Assembly (NCBI GenBank): GCA_029204225.1
Contig: CM055101.1
Location: forward strand, 44,206,180 to 44,270,179
DNA length: 64,000 bases
From: Diphasiastrum complanatum
Lineage: Eukaryota; Streptophyta; Lycopodiopsida; Lycopodiales; Lycopodiaceae
Direction of reading: 5' to 3'
A program made the position numbers and the translations under genes. Under the pieces are notes generated by a model, which worked only from the letters and a program-made list of their open reading frames with translations, was not told the DNA's origin and searched no databases. Positions 11,768-22,177 of the stretch are shown one piece after another. Position 1 is the stretch's first letter, and every line of letters begins with the position of its first letter.

Positions 11768-12490
11768 AATTTTTTGCGAGTTTCTTTTACTCATGAATGC
11801 AACAAAATGGTAGCACATGGTGTGCTACTCTTTTTATGCCACTACATGATTTTTTAAGAATAAGAATTGTGGTTTCATGCATACTTAAAACTTTGACTAT
11901 CCAACAAATTTTAAATAAGTCCATCACAAAATACTTTGTTACTCTATAAATAGAGGTTTTATTTTATTTTATTTTTAAAGTGTTATTGAAGTTGTAAGAG
12001 TTAGCATGCCAGCGTATTAGCTTGCAAAAAATTTATTTCAAAAACATGAAAAAAAAATTAAAATTTATTTTAAAAAAAAATTGGAGCTGATTTGACTAGC
12101 ATGTCGGTGTGCTAGCCGAGTAAATTATAAAATAGAAAAGCTATTTTGACACATTTGAGAATCAAATAATTTGCAATTTTTAACGATAGCATGCCAGCGT
12201 GCTATATGAAATGAGGAAAAAAAAAATTGTAGCCTCGAAAGGTAGCCGCCGGCGTGCACGGCGAGACCGCCCAAGATTTATTAATATATTTAATAAATTT
12301 TGAGCGGTCTCGTCGTGCATGCCGGCGTGCTACCTTTGGAGGCTGCAAAAAAAAAAAATTGAATTTTTTTTACTTTCTGACATTTTTAACTATGTACCAA
12401 ACTACTTTCTTAATAATAAACATTGAAGTAGTAGCGTAAAAAAGGCAACACACCATGTGCTATCTTTTTGTTGAATCATGGCAAAAAATC
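11768..12490. mobile_element. 723-bp terminal-inverted-repeat element (MITE-like) inside the LINE
   Basis: The two ends are inverted copies of each other: ATTTTTTGC, then a CATGA..CAACAAAA stretch, then TAGCACATGGTGTG, then a T-run and GC.ACTAC (left 11768-11850, right 12428-12490 reversed). The left arm carries about 15 extra bases. TA dinucleotides lie at 11766-11767 and 12491-12492 and may be the target duplication. The inside is AT-rich, has no transposase, and holds five copies of an AGCATGCCGGCGTGCTA-like palindrome. LINE coding sequence is continuous in sense on both sides, showing that the element inserted into it. Confidence 0.7.
12229..12345. repeat. long imperfect hairpin in the MITE-like element
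   Basis: Left arm 12231-12290 (TAGCCTCGAAAGGTAGCCGC, then GGCGAGACCGC, then an ATTTATTAATA stretch) pairs with the right arm ending near 12343 (GAGCGGTCTCG, then CATGCCGGCGTGCTACC, then GGAGGCTGC). The arms are about 50-55 bases with few mismatches, and the loop is AT-rich. Confidence 0.8.
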
Positions 12491-12740
12491 TACTCCACAA
12501 TGCCAAGGCCCTTCAAGAATATAAATACCAAATAATGTAGGAGAAAGGAGAACGTCCCGGATTTACCTGAATGGTACTGGGAAGAGGATCTAATTACCAG
12601 CCTTTGTTCTGAAGCAACCAAAACCCTCTTGTACAAAGCCATAACTGCAATGAAACTGAAGGTCTCTTAATCTTTGTATAAGAAGATTGGTAGAGACTCA
12701 ACGGCTGATGTTATTTGAGACCTGCTTGACTCGTAAAGTT

Positions 12741-12983
12741 ATCGCCATGAGAGATGAAGTCAAGTAAATCTCTCGTGCTCGTTGATAGATAAATACCATT
12801 ACAATTCCACAAACTCATATGCAAAGGATAAGGTTGGGACCCCACACTAAATAAACACCCTGAGGACCCAATTCCCTATGTACTACTAAAAAGTGGAGTT
12901 TATCTAGTCCTAAATGTACCCGAGCTGCCTCAACCCTCCCTCCACATTGTCGCTTATTGGCACGGGCACAGCTTTGGCCCCGT
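12741..12983. other. spacer between LINE and GC-rich repeat
   Basis: No feature seen. Base composition rises towards the GC-rich repeat. Confidence 0.4.
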
Positions 12984-13440
12984 GCCAGTCGTAAATCAAC
13001 ACGTGGACTCCGGGCAGGGGACAGGAATTCGTGCAACCCGGGACCCCAGTGTTGCCGCAAAATCGTTAGTGCCGAGCGAGCGCTCGGAAACCGGGCGCCG
13101 GGACCCACTGTCCCGATGCCACCCTGTCACGCGGACCGAGGCATTGGGCGTCGGGACCACCTGGCACCGGTGCCGCTGGATCGCCCGGCGCCAGGGCCAG
13201 GGGTCCCGGTGCCCAGCCAGTCGTAAATCAGCACGTGGACTCCGAGCAGGGGATAGGAATTCGTGCAACCCGGGACCCCAATGTTGCGGCAAAATCATTA
13301 GTGCCGAGCGAGCGCCCGAAAAATCGGGCGCCGGGACCCACTGTCCCGATGCCACCCTGTCACGCGGACCGCCCACGGGACCACCTGGCACCGGTGCCGC
13401 TGGACCGCCCGGCGCCAGCGCCAGGGGTCCCGGCGCCCAG
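12984..13440. repeat. GC-rich tandem duplication, 232-bp period
   Basis: GCCAGTCGTAAATCA begins at 12984 and again at 13216, and both are followed by nearly the same 225 bases. Each unit is rich in GGGACC and GGCGCC motifs and CpG. A third partial pass (GGCGCCGGGACCACCTG) lies at 13430-13490 and ends in a CGCG/CACA run. Open frames here come from the high GC content and are not convincing as genes. Confidence 0.8.
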
Positions 13441-14003
13441 CGCCAAGTGGTCTCGGTGGCGCCGGGACCACCTGCCACCTGGGCGCCGGAGCGGAGGGGA
13501 GCGCGACGCAAGCGCGCGCGCGCACACACACACACGAGAATCTTTTGGCATTTTGAGTATATATGCACGGTGGACTTGTTCAGGAAAAATATTATGGGAT
13601 AAACCCATCAATCACGTGGCAAGCAACTGTTTAATGTCACTCGGGCAGGTCGGGCAGGGCGGCGGGCAGCATCATGGGGGCACCTGGGACACATGTCGCG
13701 TGGAGAAGTTGGTCGCGGCCAAACTGGCCGTGCCAGTAAGATACCATCCTCCCTCCACATCTTGGAATGCTTCTCTCCTTTCAGTAACTTGAATAGTGGT
13801 AAGGTCATGTTCCTCTGAGTTTAATAGAGCTTCCAATGAATCGAAATAGATCACCATCAATTATTATTCTTTTTTGTATGCCTCAGCCCTGCAGTATTAT
13901 CAACCCTGATATTGGGAGCTTTGGTCTGTCTTCAATCAATGTAGCAAAAATCATCATACGGTCCTTCGCAACCGCTGCCCACATCCTCGTTTCTTCTCAA
14001 CGT
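13441..14003. other. spacer, nothing recognised
   Basis: GC content falls again. No gene or RNA motif seen. Confidence 0.45.
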
Positions 14004-14560
14004 AATGCCTTGTGCTCAGGTGTCCTTTGTATTTTGGGACCACCTCCATGAGCATAATGTCCATCCAATTTTTTGTCTCCAAGGAATCTGTCATTCTCTC
14101 TCCTCTCTTCGATGGAATTCACTTTCTTTCTTCTCTCTCCGGTGGAATGCACGTTCTCTCTCCTCTCTCCGGTGGAATGCACGTTCTCTCTCCTCTCTCC
14201 AGTGGAATGCAGGTTCTCTCTCCGATGGAATGCACGTTATCTCTCCTCTCTCCGGTGGAATGTGCATGTGCTATGTGGCACCCCGTCATTGGCTGTCCAC
14301 ATCCACATTCCACCACAAATGTAAAAAAATTTGCGAAAAAAAAACGGCAAAAATCCCAAAAAAAAAAAAGTCCACGCGTACGGCCGTACCGTACGGCCAA
14401 AAAACGACAAAAAAAAAAAAAAAAACCCTTCGCACAATGGCATTTCGTAGGGGAAGGCCCGAAGCCCTCGGGCCTTCCTTGCTAGTCAAGACCTGCCCTC
14501 GGGCTTCCGGACAAGGGCCCTCCCAGCAAGGAAGGCCCTCAGGCAAGGGCCTTCCCCCCA
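14004..14560. repeat. inverted repeat copy B, with internal expansions
   Basis: This is the reverse-oriented partner of 7288-7509. It begins with the conserved 65-bp block (14004-14068). The central GAGAGAACGTGCATTC region is expanded here into a minisatellite, then A-rich sequence with a CGTACGGCCGTACCGTACGG palindrome (about 14377-14396), then the GC-rich GGGCCTTCC block up to about 14560. Confidence 0.72.
14096..14270. repeat. 30-bp minisatellite, six copies
   Basis: The unit is TCTCTCCTCTCTCCGGTGGA followed by ATGCACGT. The fifth copy is shortened. Since 30 is a multiple of 3, both strands stay open across it, which creates misleading open frames. Confidence 0.82.
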
Positions 14561-14835
14561 CTTTCATTCAAGCTCGTGGATCTTCTCATTTGTCCTTGTA
14601 AGATTGTTCTCATGCAACTCATCCTCCCTTTCAATCTTTTGATTTCTACCTTCAACGTACAATATGGAGGCATGATCTTCTTAATCTCCAAGTTCTCTAT
14701 TTCCAAAACACTGATTTTCTTCGTCATACAAGCCATTTCTCCTTGCATTGTCTTAATGAGTTCTTCTAGCTCCATTCTGGCCCCAGTTGCCTTCGTACTC
14801 TTTGGAAGGACAAACAATCCTTTTGTATTTTTATA
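14561..14835 (-). other. possible exon or captured coding fragment, coiled-coil-like
   Basis: The minus strand from about 14835 down to 14561 has a coding flavour: FVLPKSTKATGARMELEELI, later TMQGEMACMTKKISVLEIE and VEIKRLKG. Leucine and methionine spacing and the many Glu/Lys suggest a coiled coil. A TGCCAG that could be a splice acceptor precedes it at about 14839. I do not recognise the family. It runs directly into inverted repeat copy B, so it may be a captured piece. It could equally be chance. Confidence 0.35.
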
Positions 14836-14840
14836 TCCTG

Positions 14841-15462
14841 GCAGGAATTAGATGCAGACGGTGATGGCTCCAATGGCTGCAGCTGTGCTGCCTTCAGTAA
14901 CCGTTCAATTGCAGCTTTCTTGCTTTGTAAAGAGGAGTGAGCTAGTGTCGATCTGTAGGCCTGACTTGTAGGAAAGGTAGCAACGCTTCAGGAAGGTCTG
15001 ATCCGTTGATGTTGGTAATGTGCTGCAAACCTCGCCCAACGACAGCGATTTCCTGCTGCATCTGACCAGTGGTCATAGAGGATGGGGCAGTAGTGGACAG
15101 AGATTCAATCTACAGTGGAGGAGGACACCAGACCAACAACCCTCATACAAACGTGACAAGAGGCATGATCCACAATGTGACGGGGCACCTTACCAACAGT
15201 CCTCCCTATCATGCATCCTGGTAGCAGCAAATCCCAATGCACGGACAGGGGGGTACTCTGTTGGAGCATGTACTAGAGCTGCACAAATGCAAGGCGGTAG
15301 CACAATGGATCTACCACGGTAACGGGAGGTCCACAACAAATCCAACAACCCAATCTCCTCCACGGATGGCAACGCACAGGTCTCTGTCAGAGAAGATGCG
15401 GCTAAAGCAATGGAGGACGTAGCTGGGAGATCTCTGACCCCTGTAGTGATGGTGATGGCAGC

Positions 15463-15501
<39 letters not shown>

Positions 15502-17217
15502 AACAAATTAAAAAAATCTAAGCAAGAAAGCTCAAGGAGAACGAAAGGCAAAGGAAACGAAACCGTAATGGACATTCTAGAAGAAGACAACTACCAAAAG
15601 GAGCAAGAACCTATCAACCCGAAAGCGATGGAGAAACCAGCGTCAAAGGAGGCCACAGCCAACATCCTATCAAGAAATGAATATAAGGACAAACTTATTG
15701 ATCACAGAAGAGAGCCCAGAGAAATGGAACACTCACCTTGCCAGGAGCATTACAGTTCTCTGAAAAATAGGATCCAGTAAGAGTGGAAGAAGAAAGGAAG
15801 AAAACGATGCAGGCAAGGAATCACAGCACAGGCAGCAGGAACGCCACAAGCCACAAGCCAGGACTGCCAGCACTGATCAATCTAAGAAAATGAGAGAAAG
15901 TTCCTCTATAAACAAGAAAATGCAGCTTCAGCCCAATGGAAGGTAGAGGGAGGCAAGGCTTTCCACAGCAGCAAAGCCAGACATAAATGCAGAGAGGATC
16001 AGTCAGCAGCAAAAGAAAACGGACAAAGCCAAACAACAGACCAAAAGTAAATACCCATGGCAGGTTGCAGCACGGAAAAACAACTAGTCAACACCAACCA
16101 TGAATACACCATTGCCAAAGTGAAGGCAGAAGCAGATGGTGTGTAAAGAGCATGCAGGCAGGAGAAGTCGTCCCATGGGAGGGAGTGGCGCATGAGCAAG
16201 AAGGCTTCTAGAAAGACAACAAAGCAGAAGCAACGGAAAAGGAAAGGGCAAGGGGTTAAATCCTAAGCACGTACATAAAAAAAACGGAGCTGTCCAACTA
16301 AGAAGAGAAGCCAAAGACAGTGCAAATGACAAAAAATAGTCCCCACAAAAGCCCACAAATCAATTAAGAAACCGACCAGAGCCACAAGACAAAGTTCAAA
16401 CACCCTAGAACCAGCCAGAATCAGACACAAGCAACATCAGTGACAAGTCACCAAGAGCAGGAGTAAACCGAAAGAGCTTAAGACGATAACTACAACCAAG
16501 AGGTGATGAGAAAAAATTGCAAAAGACAAAGCTGCCAAATGAGCATGAGATAAAGACAGGAAAAAGGATAGAAAGAAAAAAAAATTGAAAGGCAATTATC
16601 AAACTAAGAAAAGCAAACTCTAATAGGAAAGCAGCTGGTAAGAAACTGAAACAATGCTCAAAACGAAAAGCAAATAGTTCACGGAGTAATACTGTAGAAA
16701 AATATGACAATAAACCATAGAAGAAAGTAGAAACAAAAAGAGAATACAAGCAGCAGTTACGACGGTAACAGAATAACACAAGAAACATAACTTTAAAAAA
16801 TTATACCAAACAACAAATTATCATCATATCATAAAATTAGGTCAAAACAACTTGCATAGTAAGGCCATCGAGTTATATTCAACCATGACAGCATATGGTA
16901 TCATACAGAGTTCAAAAACACTACCTACTTCTAACCAAATTGCCATACCAACTAATATGATCATACTCACGAAATAACATCAGTCAATCAGACATCCACC
17001 AGTCAATCCATGGCAAAACAGGTGAGTCATCTAACCCAAAAAATTTGAATCTAGGTACCTATTTTGTACCAGATCAACAAGTGATAACCTCAAGTATCCA
17101 TAAGTCAAATCTAATAACATAAACAGTTTATCATACTAATATGTAACCCCAAAAAGTAGTCATCCACAGTCGTAATCTTCATAGGTGCGACTTGACAGCA
17201 TGAGCTATGTGGCCAAT
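14841..17217. other. intergenic with an AG microsatellite
   Basis: An (AG)n tract of about 36 bases lies at 15465-15500. From 15500 to 16800 the plus strand is purine-rich. The open frames there are low-complexity and unconvincing. Confidence 0.5.
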
Positions 17218-17299
17218 CATATCACAGTAGCATTGTGCAGTTGTTTCTTTTGACTCTTGCTTTTCACAATGACATGTCAAAAGCAAAACTTAGTGTATC

Positions 17300-17331
<32 letters not shown>

Positions 17332-17460
17332 CGCGCGCACCATATCACAATAGCATTGTGCAATTGTTTCTTTTGACTCTTGCTTTTCACAATGACATGT
17401 CAAAAGAAAAACTTAGTGTATCCGTGTGTGTGTGTCCGCGCACGTGCACATGTGCAACCA
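17218..17460. repeat. tandem duplication (123-bp period) carrying TG/CG microsatellites
   Basis: CATATCACAGTAGCATTGTG at 17218 and CATATCACAATAGCATTGTG at 17341 start two copies that stay nearly identical through TCACAATGACATGTCAAAAG. Each copy then enters a TG repeat, long in the first (17298-17340) and short in the second. A third GTAGCATTGTATTA remnant follows near 17466. Confidence 0.8.
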
Positions 17461-19251
17461 ATGGTAGTAGCATTGTATTACATATTACACACAAGATGTT
17501 GACAGAAGTCATGAACGTTTGCACTTTCTTGAAGGCTTACCTCGTCGGCAGGTTTTCCAAAGCCACTCACAAGACAAAAAGACACCTGCATTGAACTTTG
17601 CTTGAAAATCAGCACTGCAGAGTTATCTATAACTTTGAAACACTTGGTTTAAAGATTTGAAAAGAATGGCTTAGCAACAAATGGCATGCACTCTGGTGAT
17701 ATTAGAATGTTGCATGATCATCTTTCTTGATAGCAATACTAGTAAAAAGGAGCGCTAACTGTTGGATATCTACCACAACCAGTAAACAAACATCAATGAT
17801 TGAGTGCTAAAAAGTTTGCCAAGATAGATTCATATGCCTTCTTGAATCATTGACAATTTCAACTCATTGAAAAGCAAGAGGATAATGAAAACTGTAATAA
17901 CTTGAATATTGAAAATGAGCAAACACTATACTTAAATCGTACAAAATTGAAAAATTTAGCTTTTAGGTAACAAGACATTGAGGCTTATAAGCAAGAAGTT
18001 GCCTATCTTAATCTCTCTAGTGAGTCCTATACTTGGGTACATTCCCAATCTGGCTCTTACACGTTTGTAAAAAAGCTTCAGATCCCTTATTTACATGCTT
18101 GCATCATGAATAAGCTTTGAATGTGACCGAGCAACCAGGAATGGACAATGGTGGGGGCTCAAACCCAAAAAAAAGGGGCAAAGGAAAGGTCAACTAGTAA
18201 AGAAGAAAAATTTAATAAATGAAGCCATGCATGGTTAGTATATGACAAAGATCTCATCTTAAGATACGCATGCTTTGTAAATGCTTGTAACATGGCATAT
18301 GTTCAGCTATGCACTTAAAATTCAGCTTTTAAAATTTGAGCATTTGATGTGTGCAACAAAAGCTTTACAGTCTTAGGCCTCTCATAATTGTTGCTTTGCA
18401 AGACATACCAAAGAAATCACAGCATTTTAAAGTATACATATCCCTTACCTTTCTTGCTAACATCCATTGACCAGTAAAAAAAAGTTTTGCCTTTGTTAGG
18501 CAGGCCAAAAATACAATTTGCTACACATTGGTTGTCTGTCATTGGCCATACCAAGATTTCCTATGTAACTGGGATAGTGTGCTCAAAAATTCTTGCAAGC
18601 AGACTCTCTCAAAATCACATGTGAAGTGTGGAATAAATTTCTTGAAGTGTTTATATTCTGCATGCCCTGCAATATCCAGGGATGTTGGGAACAAGGTTGG
18701 TTGTACTCAGATTGCCTGGAATGGTTGGAAAGTCACATCATAGATTCTATACACCTTCTATTGCTTGGATTAAATAAAATCACATGAGTTGCAGTCCTCA
18801 TATCCTGTACCTTCTTTCTATCTCAAATATAAACAGGACTAGTCTTGAATGTTTCAGAACAATAAGGCTAAGTAATAGTTGCTATAACCACTAGGCACAT
18901 CATCTTTACTAACCACTGGGCACACCATCTTAATTGTTTTCACTATGCACTCCATGTATTCCAAAGGTACGACAATAAGATATTTACTGCCATGAATGGG
19001 TGACCTGCAGTTCCCACCACGTTATAGGTGTTAATTGAAATCTTTCATAGAAATATCCAGCTCCTATTGAATGACAAACTCTTCATGTACCACTGTCTTA
19101 CAGTGCGTGAATTTAGGAACTCCCTTGAAATTTACACAATCAAACTCATACTTTGTTTTTGAGTTCTTTCTACGACAAAATTAAAAGATGTTATTACTTC
19201 AGCTTTTCCAAAGGTAGGCATCAAATGACAATATTTAGCATCCAAGGTCAT
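17461..19251. other. intergenic, nothing recognised
   Basis: No motif-bearing frame or RNA gene seen. Confidence 0.5.
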
Positions 19252-19379
19252 GGATCAAGTGTGATGAGATGCACCCAAGCTTGTGCGGAAAGATATCAAA
19301 TTTCCACCAAACAAAGGATCAAGTGTGATAAGATGCACCCAAGCTTGTGCGGAAAGATATCAAACTTCCACCAAACAAA
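19252..19379. repeat. 64-bp perfect-phase tandem duplication
   Basis: 19252-19315 and 19316-19379 are two head-to-tail copies starting GGATCAAGTGTGAT and ending CCACCAAACAAA, with about two differences. This looks recent. It lies about 450 bases downstream of the PWWP gene stop codon, possibly within or beyond its 3' untranslated region. Confidence 0.85.
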
Positions 19380-19827
19380 GTTAACGCCAGTTTTTGCTAA
19401 AAATCACCAGTCGCTACAAATAAGCTCCTAGTACAACACCCTTTCACATTGGGAAGGTTAAATGAAATAAAAACCTGCAAAACCTCTGATCAGAATTCAA
19501 CCGATTTCTGCCTTTGCCTTTACACTAAAATCCATTAAATTGTTACTTGTCATTGAAAATTGTCATATGCTTCAGACACCCACATTTTGTCCAGACATTT
19601 GCTCCACGATGGTGCTTGACGCAATCTATTGGATACAAAAATCAAGATGCCAACTAACATGTGCAGTAAAATCAATATAACAAATGGTTATGACTAAATT
19701 GGCAGATGCAATTTGCATTTGTAGCAGATCTCAAAAAAACTACCACATACTTAATCAATAAAAGCCCTTGAGAAGCCTCAGAGAGCACTTTCAACACAGG
19801 AAAGTTACCAGCAAGCTTGGTACTCTT
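19380..19827. other. downstream flank of the PWWP gene
   Basis: This presumably includes the 3' untranslated region of the minus-strand gene. I could not pin down a cleavage site. Confidence 0.4.
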
Positions 19828-20948
19828 TCAAACACAAACAACTGCTTTGAGTCTGCTAAAAGCCACGCTGACAGGAATGCAGGTGGCAACTTCCTTATGT
19901 GATGTAGGGCTAAAAAAGGGAGGGCTTGTTACATGTGTGGTGTCTATGAAGGGTACAAGCTCTAACCCACTTTCAAGGTTCTTAAGCTGAGAGTCTGGTA
20001 TGGCCCTGTTCACAAATATTTTCCTTGCATCTTCTTCAACACTCTGCATCACTCTGCTTGGAGCATTCATGCCTACATGAAGGCTTTCATTTCGTACTTT
20101 GCCTTCAGCAATAGAAGAAAGAACCCTGGTTCTTTTCGATGAAAGACAAGCCCTTCTGAGGAGCTTTTTGGATAAAGATTCTTTATCCAGACGAGAGCAG
20201 ACCTTACCAGGTAAAATTCCCCTACGAAAACCAGTTCCACCAGTTGATGCATAAGACAAGCTATTTTGTCGAGAGATTGGGTTATACTTCTGCGCTGAAA
20301 CTCCCACTAAATTAACTTGATGTTTTAAGTCTTCACCCTGCTCAGAACAAGATCTAGAGTACTGAATAGCATGATCAGTGCAACTACGAGGTACACGTTG
20401 TCGTGCTGTTCGCCTTGCTGTTCTCCAGACTGGGTGCAGTATATCTACAGGAGTGCCAGCTGAAACAATCCTATCAAGTACTTCTACCTGTACAGTGTAG
20501 CCTACAACATCTTGCCCAGTGACACCACTGAAGAGTGAAACCATCAATCTCGTGGATTCCTGACGATTCAAAGCATCCTCAGCCATATTGAATATGCTAT
20601 TAGCTTGAAAACTACCCTTCCCTTGACAAAACTTACAGTGCCCTTTTCCAAGATCGGGTGTAGACGGACCAACCTCTATGGCATCATCAAATTTATTGTT
20701 CTCACTGATATGCAATGCATTACTAGGAGGCTGAGAATATAACAGAGCATTTGCAGAACTTCCCTGGCACATTGATGAAACGAAGTCATCCTTCCTTCCC
20801 ACTAGGCATATTTTCTTTGCTACTCCATACTCAGCACGCCCTAAATTTTCATTGTTCACATCGCACTGCACCTGTGCAAGTGAGCCTGAATCGTCCTCCT
20901 CAACTGGAACTTTCCCTTCTTTACTTGCTGAAGCAGATTGTACCATGA
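19828..20948 (-). CDS. PWWP-domain protein, exon 3 (C-terminal 373 residues)
   Basis: The last coding exon runs from a TTTGCAG acceptor at 20955-20949 to the stop at 19828. It adds residues 653 to 1025. It carries a CKFCQGKG stretch (about 757), then LMVSLFSGVTGQDVVGYTV (about 787-805). That stretch matches the LVSLMSKLNGKAIVGHPVEV-like conserved segment near the C-terminus of the Arabidopsis At1g51745-type proteins, as I remember that family. A basic WRTARRTARQRVPRS follows (about 827-841). The tail is Ser/Thr-rich. The frame joins exon 2 with one base left over (G|TC), which fits exactly. There are no internal stops. Exact cellular role is unproven; members are presumed nuclear chromatin factors. 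Confidence 0.85.
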
Positions 20949-21017
20949 CTGCAAAGTAAAACCTTTAATCACTATCACCCCTCAGCATTTTTAATACTAC
21001 AAGTAGAATCAATGAAT

Positions 21018-21070
<53 letters not shown>

Positions 21071-21229
21071 ATCGCTGCCTTCTCTCTCTTTGTATCCATC
21101 GCTCGCATTCTCTCTGGGTCAGAATTGTTTTTCTTTCGCTGGTGGGGCTTATGGAGACCCATCAAAAAAAAATTATATTTTTTTCTTTGGGACGCTCGGG
21201 AGCTCGAATGTTCTAGAGAGAACGCGAGC

Positions 21230-21288
<59 letters not shown>

Positions 21289-21443
21289 CGAAGAGTCGAG
21301 GTCAGACAGAGAGAGAGGAGAGGTCGATTTAGCTACCTCTGATGGGTAGAATCTTAATACTCTAACAAGATCCAGAGAGAGCGAGAGAGAGAAAGAAAGA
21401 AAGAAAGCTTTATTAACGTCTTTTGGGCACCCGTGGGTGCATA

Positions 21444-21486
<43 letters not shown>

Positions 21487-21524
21487 CTGCACAAGATGCT
21501 GTTCATATTGTCCTATGCAGTAGA

Positions 21525-21601
<77 letters not shown>

Positions 21602-22177
21602 AACTATAGTGTCTGCTATCAAAAAGGTACAAATATCATTGAGACTTCTAGCACTGCCAACTAAAGCTGGGTTTTCCAAAAAGTGAATTAGGTAAATAAC
21701 TCATAATTTGCAATGTTAAGGACCTTGGCACAAATGCAAAGACTTTCTTTGCAAGCAAGAACGTCAAACTAAACGGGAAAGTCCTTTTAAAACTTCAAGG
21801 TGCTCAAAAACTCCCTAGAAAGACGTGCTGGCCACCTCTTGCCATCCAATACAGACTAGGATGAGTTATTGGTCAACAAAACCAGTATGACGATGGACAT
21901 CTAGGGTTCTTTAGTATGATCCAAGTCAGTGAATGCGAAAAATTTGAGCCCCTCACATAACCGCTACATACCAGTAAATATTATTGCAGGATCACAAGGC
22001 AGAAATCCTGGCAGTTTCGAAACGCAAGTTTCCTCCCCATGGCTAAGGAGAGGCTGATAGTGAAATGAAAGCTAAGAGATGGTTACTATCTAGAATCTAC
22101 TGCTTCATGACTTGTATTGGCTTAATTTTCTGTTTGTGCAATAAGTGATACAGAAGATTAATCTACTTAGAGGTCAC
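20949..22177 (-). other. intron 2 of the PWWP gene
   Basis: GT at 22177-22176 (GAG|GTGACC) and AG at 20950-20949 (TTTGCAG) bound 1229 bases. Using these sites keeps the frame across the join. Its centre is a cluster of CT and GA microsatellites. Confidence 0.8.
21020..21599. repeat. CT/GA microsatellite cluster in intron 2
   Basis: Four tracts occur on the plus strand: (TC)n 21020-21065, (GA)n 21233-21286, (AG)n 21449-21484 and (CT)n 21532-21599. Shorter GAGA and GAAA runs lie between them. CT and GA tracts alternate, so the transcript of either strand could form long CU/AG duplexes. Confidence 0.9.

Larger units (their letters stand above)
10690..12740 (-). mobile_element. second LINE-type reverse transcriptase remnant, split by an insertion
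   Basis: On the minus strand, 12740-12491 reads (in shifting frames) an RT palm-like NLLIQRLRDL stretch, then VMALYKRV, then a degraded STI.V..G..P..Y..YLY block that matches the QGCPLSPTLFGLYIDELE region. After the inserted element (11768-12490) the frame resumes with DGSSDCRLCDILI and then ILLYADDDVFLLP, the catalytic YADD box, at 11660-11671. Next comes SFHLDGHALEIVS (the thumb, often followed by YLG) and, at 11209-11403, CFRRHIRDADSECLLF, GSLVEGK and further tail. There are many stops and frame changes. It differs from the LINE at 2.8-6.1 kb, so two LINE families are present. The ends are approximate. Confidence 0.72.

Noticed and set aside
12982-13602. Long overlapping open frames on both strands in the GC-rich repeat
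   Set aside because: They follow from high GC content and the tandem duplication. No motif, and both strands are equally open.
14005-14601. 198-codon open frame with SSLRWNA repeats
   Set aside because: It is the 30-bp minisatellite, whose length is a multiple of three, plus A-runs. It is not protein-like outside the repeat.
15821-16788. Hydrophobic open frames on the minus strand
   Set aside because: The plus strand is purine-rich here, which gives Phe/Leu/Ser-rich translations. No domain or start context.
20965-21492. Ser-Leu repeat protein on the minus strand
   Set aside because: Translation of CT/GA microsatellites inside intron 2.
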